Shown here in pieces: positions 21,094 through 25,194 of a stretch of DNA of 25,194 nt. Position 1 is the first letter of the stretch. Each line of letters opens with the position of its first letter. Below the pieces are notes generated by a model. The model was not told where the DNA came from. It saw nothing but the letters and a program-made list of their open reading frames with translations, and did no database searches. Source of the DNA: a virus; the IMG/VR virus record IMGVR_UViG_3300025128_000307, positions 1 through 25,194 of that record; one strand, written 5' to 3'. The position numbers were made by a program, and so were the translations under genes.

Positions 21094-21122
21094 TTGCATG
21101 TGCCCCCTTTTTATGCTATACT
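21094..21122 (+). promoter_or_regulatory. Sigma70 promoter P6
   Basis: TTGCAT (21094-21099), 17 bases, TATACT (21117-21122), with TGC before the -10. The spacer contains TGCCCCC (21101-21107), one of the recurring heptamers of this window. The ATGCTATACTA block resembles P4. It would drive the small-gene and lysis-like group. Confidence 0.65.
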
Positions 21123-21144
21123 AAAGGATTACTTAGGAGGATAC

Positions 21145-21270
21145 ATGGATAATGAAATTAAAAACCCTATGCCATCAGGCGTTGACTTTGAACTAGGCAT
21201 AGTAAAGATTGGCGGAGACGCTGTAAAGGTTGAAGAACCGAAAGAAGATAATGAAGAAAAAAAAGCTTAA
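21145..21270 (+). CDS. 41-residue acidic protein
   Basis: A full AGGAGG (21135-21140) lies before the ATG, and it is the first gene after P6. The peptide ends in a run of Glu, Lys and Asp (VEEPKEDNEEKK). Its last 20 bases overlap the next, very basic gene. The pair (acidic then basic) may bind each other, but this is only suggested by charge. No family recognised. Confidence 0.5.
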   Translation: MDNEIKNPMPSGVDFELGIVKIGGDAVKVEEPKEDNEEKKA

Positions 21271-21442
21271 CATAAAGAAAGCTATTAAAAAACCAGGGTC
21301 ATTGCGGTCTGCGCTGGGGATTAAAGAAGGTAATACCATACCTAAATCTAAGCTAGATGCGGCAGCAAAGAAACCTGGGAAGCTAGGACAACGCGCAAGA
21401 TTTGCAAAGACTTTATCTAAATTAAGAAAGAAAAAATCATGA
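21251..21442 (+). CDS. Very basic small phage protein
   Basis: This codes for 63 residues from ATG 21251; a TTG at 21230 in frame lacks a spaced Shine-Dalgarno site. About one third is Lys/Arg. The core KKPGSLRSALGIKEG (about 14-28) and AAKKPGKLGQRARFAKTL (about 39-56) is a pattern I recall from small proteins in many phages with podovirus-like genomes, of unknown function. The charge suggests DNA or RNA binding. It ends in an ATGA overlap with the Cys-rich mini-gene. Confidence 0.65.
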   Translation: MKKKKLNIKKAIKKPGSLRSALGIKEGNTIPKSKLDAAAKKPGKLGQRARFAKTLSKLRKKKS

Positions 21443-21540
21443 AGCCGTGCGATAATTGTGGACATGAATGCCATTGTAGCAATGGCGGTACTTGTTGTGG
21501 TGGTCAATGTGAATGTAGGAACTGTGAACATAATGGCTAG
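21439..21540 (+). CDS. 33-residue Cys-rich metallothionein-like protein
   Basis: This is a short frame starting in an ATGA overlap, with Cys at 4, 7, 11, 13, 19, 20, 24, 26 and 29 and His at 9, 12 and 31. Nine cysteines in 33 residues, spaced as C-x2-C, C-x-C, CC, C-x-C and C-x2-C, give a zinc- or copper-binding, metallothionein-like pattern. It is too small for a standard zinc ribbon. The dense and regular spacing is very unlikely by chance. The overlapping lysozyme-like gene shares its last 8 bases. Confidence 0.6.
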   Translation: MKPCDNCGHECHCSNGGTCCGGQCECRNCEHNG

Positions 21541-22099
21541 TGGTATTGGAAATTTATGGGGCAGTATTACTGAAGCAGTTGGTAACATGATTGGTATACC
21601 AGGCAGTGATGATATGAATTTTGCTAATCAATGGGGTGATAACTATCACGGTAAAGCAGATGATGACAAAAGAGAAAGAGCATTTGAAGTTTTACAATCT
21701 GATTTTACAGTACCAAATGAAGCGGTGGATTCAATAAACAAATCAGCTTTCATATTCGATGGCGATATGGGTTTTGATTCAGAAACAATTAAAAATAATA
21801 TGACAAAGATAGGTGCTATTGAAAGCAACTATACAACTAAAGTACAAGCGGACGAAGGTCCTGCAAGATCTTACTGGCAAGTCGAGCCGACAACGGCGAA
21901 ATCATTACTGAATAATTCATCAGCATTATTCGGACCAAAGTTTAATGAAGTATTTGCACAGTATGCTGAAGGAGACAGAACGGCGTCGGAAGTTTTAGCA
22001 GATAAATCTACTAAAGATTTACAAACGTTAATAGAGAATGACTCTGATTTAGGGGCAGCTTTTGCAACAGCTAAGATGATTACAACGTTTGAAACATAA
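21533..22099 (+). CDS. Lysozyme/transglycosylase-like protein (endolysin or virion lysozyme)
   Basis: This codes for 188 residues from ATG 21533. An in-frame ATG at 21458 would cover the Cys-rich gene and add a hydrophobic leader of doubtful reality. Residues 91-120 read IGAIESNY (Glu97 as the probable catalytic acid) followed by EGPARSYWQVEPTTA. This is the GPA-x-WQ-EP pattern found in phage cell-wall-cleaving proteins, where a Glu about 12 residues upstream is catalytic. The N-terminal 90 residues are Gly/Asp-rich without a known domain. Position before small membrane proteins suggests lysis. Its N-terminus could also suit a virion protein, so the role is not settled. Confidence 0.6.
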   Translation: MASGIGNLWGSITEAVGNMIGIPGSDDMNFANQWGDNYHGKADDDKRERAFEVLQSDFTVPNEAVDSINKSAFIFDGDMGFDSETIKNNMTKIGAIESNYTTKVQADEGPARSYWQVEPTTAKSLLNNSSALFGPKFNEVFAQYAEGDRTASEVLADKSTKDLQTLIENDSDLGAAFATAKMITTFET

Positions 22100-22108
22100 G
22101 GAGTAAAT

Positions 22109-22252
22109 ATGAAACTTATAAAAGATACATGGTCATGGATTAAAGAATGGAATGACTGGGGAATGAAGGACTGGCTAAAAGCTGGCATCATTTGTGCAGT
22201 TGTACTATACATAGTCTGGAACATGACATCAGGTGGAACGCCTTCGGCGTAA
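22109..22252 (+). CDS. Small holin-like membrane protein
   Basis: This codes for 47 residues, with AAGGAG (22098-22103) before the ATG. The N-terminal half is Trp-rich and amphipathic (W8, W10, W14, W17, W22). Residues 24-40 form one hydrophobic helix (AGIICAVVLYIVW). It is directly downstream of the lysozyme-like gene, the usual site of a holin or anti-holin, but single-span proteins of this size have many roles. A hairpin terminator follows 10 bases after its stop. Confidence 0.55.
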   Translation: MKLIKDTWSWIKEWNDWGMKDWLKAGIICAVVLYIVWNMTSGGTPSA

Positions 22253-22262
22253 CCAATTAACT

Positions 22263-22283
22263 AAGGCTCCTTCGGGAGCCTTT
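22263..22283 (+). terminator. Intrinsic terminator hairpin
   Basis: AAGGCTCC (22263-22270) and GGAGCCTT (22275-22282) pair over 8 bp around a TTCG tetraloop, the most stable small loop. The T-run after it is short (TTTACATTT), so termination may be partial. It separates the lysozyme and holin-like pair from the next gene, which has no promoter of its own that I can see. Confidence 0.75.
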
Positions 22284-22299
22284 ACATTTAGGAGATAAC

Positions 22300-22737
22300 A
22301 TGTTAGGTGGATTACCAGTAGAAATGATTACGATGTTGGGCTCATCTTTATTAGGTGGGGTCATGTCAATCTGGTCACAAAGTATTAAAGCAAAACAAGA
22401 CGAACAGAAAATGTTATTAGCAAGAGCTGATAATCAAATGAAACATATCGATAAGGCTCGTGCTTTTACTGACAAAGGATTTACATTTACCAGAAGAATC
22501 ATTGCGCTATCCGCTGTAGGTGCTATCATTGTATGGCCTAAAATTGCACCAGTATTTTTTGATACTACTGTGGTTTTAACTTGGACAGAATTTACTAGAG
22601 GATTTTTATTTTTAATTGAAAGTAAAGAAGTTGTTATGGATAAAACATTTAATGGTTTAATTATTACACCATTAGATACTCACTTAATGAGTGCGATTGT
22701 TGGACTTTACTTTGGTGGAAGTCTTGTCAAAAGATAA
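22300..22737 (+). CDS. Membrane protein, holin-like, 145 aa
   Basis: TAGGAG (22289-22294) precedes the ATG. There are hydrophobic stretches at about 5-24, 66-89 and 125-142, with a charged helix (KAKQDEQKMLLARADNQMKH) between the first two. Features such as the GSSLLGGV start, the FTRRIIALSAVGAIIVWP centre and ITPLDTHLMSAIVGLYFGGSLV at the C-terminus recall a conserved phage protein near lysis genes that is often labelled holin. The function is inferred from topology and position only. Confidence 0.6.
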   Translation: MLGGLPVEMITMLGSSLLGGVMSIWSQSIKAKQDEQKMLLARADNQMKHIDKARAFTDKGFTFTRRIIALSAVGAIIVWPKIAPVFFDTTVVLTWTEFTRGFLFLIESKEVVMDKTFNGLIITPLDTHLMSAIVGLYFGGSLVKR

Positions 22738-22741
22738 CTGA

Positions 22742-22879
22742 AAGAAACAAAAATGGCCTGCTAAAGTTGGTCACTATAAAATTGGTGACGGACTGTGGTA
22801 TGAAATTTGGAACGACGGAACTTATCGTTCGACCTTGTGGACTCGTGTTATTCTAATCCTAAAGCTTTTCTTTGCTTAA
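22742..22879 (+). pseudogene. Coding-like stretch without a usable start codon
   Basis: After an in-frame TGA at 22739-22741, a frame of 45 codons reads like a real protein (KWPAKVGHYKIGDGLWYEIW, then NDGTYRSTLWTRVILI). No ATG, GTG or suitable TTG lies at its beginning. An ATG at 22753 is one base out of frame and stops after three codons. It may be a frameshifted or start-less relic, a sequencing error, or use an unusual start. It overlaps the tail of the opposing gene by 32 bases. Confidence 0.35.
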
Positions 22880-25194
22880 TATTTTGACCTATATTCAATG
22901 GGTCTTTAGTCAATCTTAAATCACTGTACGTAGCTTCAAGGGCTTGTTGTACTAAAGCATTTAAGTCAGGGAATATCATATCAGATATATCTTGTTTGTT
23001 ATTCCATTTAAATAAGTCTCTTGTTATTTCATTTATTTTTTCTTGACCTTTAATAACCATATCCCTATTACCTACTTTGTTCCCAACAAATATATCTCTA
23101 TAAGCATTAGTGATTTGAGCATTTACTTTTTGTCTCTTGCTTTGATTTCTTGTAGCATTTTTTCTTTCTTGATACAACGCTTCTCTTGCTCGTTTATTTC
23201 TAGCAGAACCAAAGCCTAAACTTTGGAATATAGTCTCCATTGCTGTAGCGTCTGTGTTTAATACACTACCATAATTAGTTTCAGTAAATCCTTTACCTAC
23301 ACTTTGATCATATGCTTTGTATAAGTTACGTATGAATAAAGGTGATGACCTAAATGCTACATCTAGTAACCCTTCTCCTTCTCTCATAGCTTGAGTACCT
23401 TCTCTGATGGATGTAATGAATACAGAACCAGGTGCCCCCGCAAAATCTGCCGCATTACCGCCGGGTGTTAGTCCTAATAAAGCAGCCATAGCTCTTATCT
23501 GTTGTGATCCTGGAACATTACCCAGTGATAATCTTCTTTGTACATCTATATTTAACCCAGCTTCTATTACACCATTCTCCATTGCATTAATTAATCCTGC
23601 ACCAAAGCCTGCATCATATAGCATTTCTCTCATAGCTGCTCTGATGTCAGTCTTAAGACCTGTGCCTACGATAGGTGCTTTTTCAATCATCCAGTTAGCT
23701 AACTCTTCTGCATCGTCTGATCCTGGTAATCCAAAGATACCACCTGTTAGTGCTAACATAATCATCATCCTAGCAAATACTTTTCTGCCTGCAGTTTTAG
23801 ATCCTTGTGTTTTACCACCTGTCAATAATCTAAACATCAATGCAAACATTTGACCAATATAAGTTTGGAACAATGCAGGAACAGCAAAAGCACCACGCAT
23901 AATTTGTGGTCTATTTAGTTTACCATACACACCAAACGTATCATCAATCATAGTTCGTGCAATTATCTGTGGACTAATGACTCCATTGTTATCATTAATC
24001 ATACCTTGTACTAAGTTATCGCCATTGTATATTTTATAAAATTCTTCTACAACTTTAGGATCTTGCCCCATTCTATATGCAGCTATGTATGCTGTCAATC
24101 TAGATATAGCTTCCATTGTATTAAACGGTCCACCTATTACTTGGGTTTCAAAATTACGGAATGCCGTGTCTCTGTCAAATCCTGAACGTCCAGGTACTTG
24201 TCCTGTTTCTTGTAATGCTTGCCCTTGTCTAATATAGTTTGGCATGTCTTCTGCTATTGCAGCTTTAACATCTTCAGGAACTTTAGTCCAATCTATAAAC
24301 ACATCACCGTGTTGGTTGTTACTATAAGATAACATAGCAGTAGCTTGTTTAAATGCTATACCTAATTCTTTAGTTGCTCTTATACTTCCTCCCATTTGTG
24401 AAAGCATAGGCCCTGTGAATTGTACGTTAGACATTATCTGTAAGAATGCAGAAGATAAGTTGCCCCCTAAATACCACCAGAATCCTAGTCTTCTTAGTTG
24501 TGCAAACTCTTGGTATGGATCTTGGCTATATCCCCACCATTTATCTAAACCAATTTTTAATTGTTTATATTTTATAGGATCAGTAGCAATAGCATCATCT
24601 AATACTTTCTTTCTTTCATCTGCTTCATTCATAAATCTACTACGTGATGCGTATCTAGAACCTAAGAAACCAAACTGACTAGCTGCTCTACCAAAATCTG
24701 GACTGTATCCTGGAACACCGCCTATTCTTTGACGTGGTTGCATGAATTGGTCAAAGCCAATTATGTTTTTATTATTCTTAATTAATTCTCTAAGTTCTCC
24801 TTCTAACTGTGCAAATATTTCTTGCTTAGGATTACTTAAGTATTGAGCCACATCTAACATATCAATAGAACCTTTTTCTAATTGCTCTTTAATATTTAGT
24901 TGGCTTATCTCTTGTACAGCTCTGACTTCTACACCTGTTTCTTCTCTGTAATTATTTATAAATTTATTTCTTGCTTCTTCTGCTTCTCGTCTACTTTCAA
25001 AGTGTTCACGTCTTATTAAATATGCTGGATTTAATTTAACAAATTTACCTTTTACTTTCATTGCACCTTCTTCCGTAGAAGTAGCGTCTAAATATTGTGA
25101 TTCATTTTTATTAACTATAGTAACTACATAATCTCCAAATCTAGATAGAGGTACATAGTCACTCTTTCTAAAGTCTTCAAACTTTTTCATTTGA
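22848..25194 (-). CDS. C-terminal part of a giant PLxRFG-type (polyvalent) virion protein, 5' truncated
   Basis: On the minus strand, 780 codons are open from an ATG at 25190 to the TAA at 22848. The codon before that ATG is also sense, so the true N-terminus probably lies outside the window. Near the visible start is VPLSRFGDYVV, the PLxRFG motif that lies near the C-terminus of very large phage proteins, often carried in the virion and injected with the DNA. Further on are Trp-rich and Ala/Met-rich amphipathic stretches (LGFWWYLGGNLSSAFLQ, and RMMIMLALTGGIFGLPG as a possible membrane helix). The final 100 residues are highly charged helices. It opposes the replication genes, so the structural module is probably on this strand. 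I recognise no catalytic motif in this part. Confidence 0.7.
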   Translation of the reverse strand, partial: QMKKFEDFRKSDYVPLSRFGDYVVTIVNKNESQYLDATSTEEGAMKVKGKFVKLNPAYLIRREHFESRREAEEARNKFINNYREETGVEVRAVQEISQLNIKEQLEKGSIDMLDVAQYLSNPKQEIFAQLEGELRELIKNNKNIIGFDQFMQPRQRIGGVPGYSPDFGRAASQFGFLGSRYASRSRFMNEADERKKVLDDAIATDPIKYKQLKIGLDKWWGYSQDPYQEFAQLRRLGFWWYLGGNLSSAFLQIMSNVQFTGPMLSQMGGSIRATKELGIAFKQATAMLSYSNNQHGDVFIDWTKVPEDVKAAIAEDMPNYIRQGQALQETGQVPGRSGFDRDTAFRNFETQVIGGPFNTMEAISRLTAYIAAYRMGQDPKVVEEFYKIYNGDNLVQGMINDNNGVISPQIIARTMIDDTFGVYGKLNRPQIMRGAFAVPALFQTYIGQMFALMFRLLTGGKTQGSKTAGRKVFARMMIMLALTGGIFGLPGSDDAEELANWMIEKAPIVGTGLKTDIRAAMREMLYDAGFGAGLINAMENGVIEAGLNIDVQRRLSLGNVPGSQQIRAMAALLGLTPGGNAADFAGAPGSVFITSIREGTQAMREGEGLLDVAFRSSPLFIRNLYKAYDQSVGKGFTETNYGSVLNTDATAMETIFQSLGFGSARNKRAREALYQERKNATRNQSKRQKVNAQITNAYRDIFVGNKVGNRDMVIKGQEKINEITRDLFKWNNKQDISDMIFPDLNALVQQALEATYSDLRLTKDPLNIGQNIKQRKALGLE

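Noticed and set aside
21458-21532. Hydrophobic leader (Val-rich) of the lysozyme-like gene from ATG 21458
   Set aside because: The Val/Asn repeats arise from the Cys-codon-rich bases of the mini-gene read in another frame. It may be a shadow, although a signal-anchor cannot be strictly ruled out.
23407-23853. Plus-strand frame of 148 codons opposite the giant virion gene
   Set aside because: It is the mirror of a well-supported minus-strand gene, has no Shine-Dalgarno site, and its Pro/Ala/Ile-rich sequence looks like an antisense shadow.
1-25194. tRNA genes and CRISPR arrays
   Set aside because: T-loop-like words (GTTCGA) occur singly but without matching arms. No direct repeats with regular spacing were seen.

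Overview
The window reads as part of the genome of a lytic tailed bacteriophage, most likely one infecting a marine bacterium. The base composition is AT-rich (GC in the high 30s by eye). Genes are short and tightly packed, with many ATGA and TAATG stop/start overlaps and Shine-Dalgarno sites. The gene set is viral: UDG-exonuclease/family A polymerase, Sak4-like ATPase, ssDNA-binding protein, PD-(D/E)XK nucleases, class I ribonucleotide reductase, C5 methyltransferase, a lysozyme-like protein, holin-like membrane proteins and a PLxRFG-type giant virion protein. No tRNA, rRNA, CRISPR array, integrase, transposase or RNA polymerase gene was seen. The replication gene order recalls marine podovirus-like phages such as the HMO-2011 group, but that placement is a guess from memory.

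Layout. (1) 1-9085, plus strand: an accessory/early region of about 27 mostly small genes. Its core is an amidoligase, a class II glutamine amidotransferase, a translationally coupled unknown protein and, 1.5 kb downstream, a gamma-glutamylcyclotransferase-like enzyme. This looks like an ATP-driven amide-bond modification cassette. Several single-span membrane micro-proteins, two paralogous DpnD-like proteins and a Cas4/AddB-like Fe-S nuclease complete the region. (2) 9082-15289: the replication and recombination module (Sak4-like ATPase, OB-like ssDNA-binding protein, split family A polymerase, DUF3987-like helicase, endonuclease). (3) 15296-19003: the nucleotide and methylation module, nrdA - C5 methyltransferase - nrdB, with a second protein encoded in the +1 frame inside the methyltransferase. 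(4) 19017-22840: small genes, a Fis-HTH metallophosphoesterase, a 33-residue cysteine-rich mini-protein and a lysis-like group (lysozyme-like, holin-like). (5) 22848-25194, minus strand: the C-terminal part of a giant virion protein, converging on the plus-strand genes.

Regulation. Six sigma70-type promoters precede functional blocks (P1 182, P2 7403, P3 9082, P4 15296, P5 19017, P6 21094). Five of them carry an extended TGn -10 and they fall into two sequence subclasses. A seventh, weaker candidate lies in a 266-base structured, AT-rich intergenic stretch (3954-4219).

Main points of interest: the dual-coding methyltransferase locus; the polymerase split between Exo II and Exo III by two unrelated genes, with His at the 762-equivalent position; the amidoligase cassette; complete absence of GATC from the first 11.2 kb; sixteen copies of the heptamer GGGGGCA; and the metallothionein-like mini-gene. 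All counts were made by eye.
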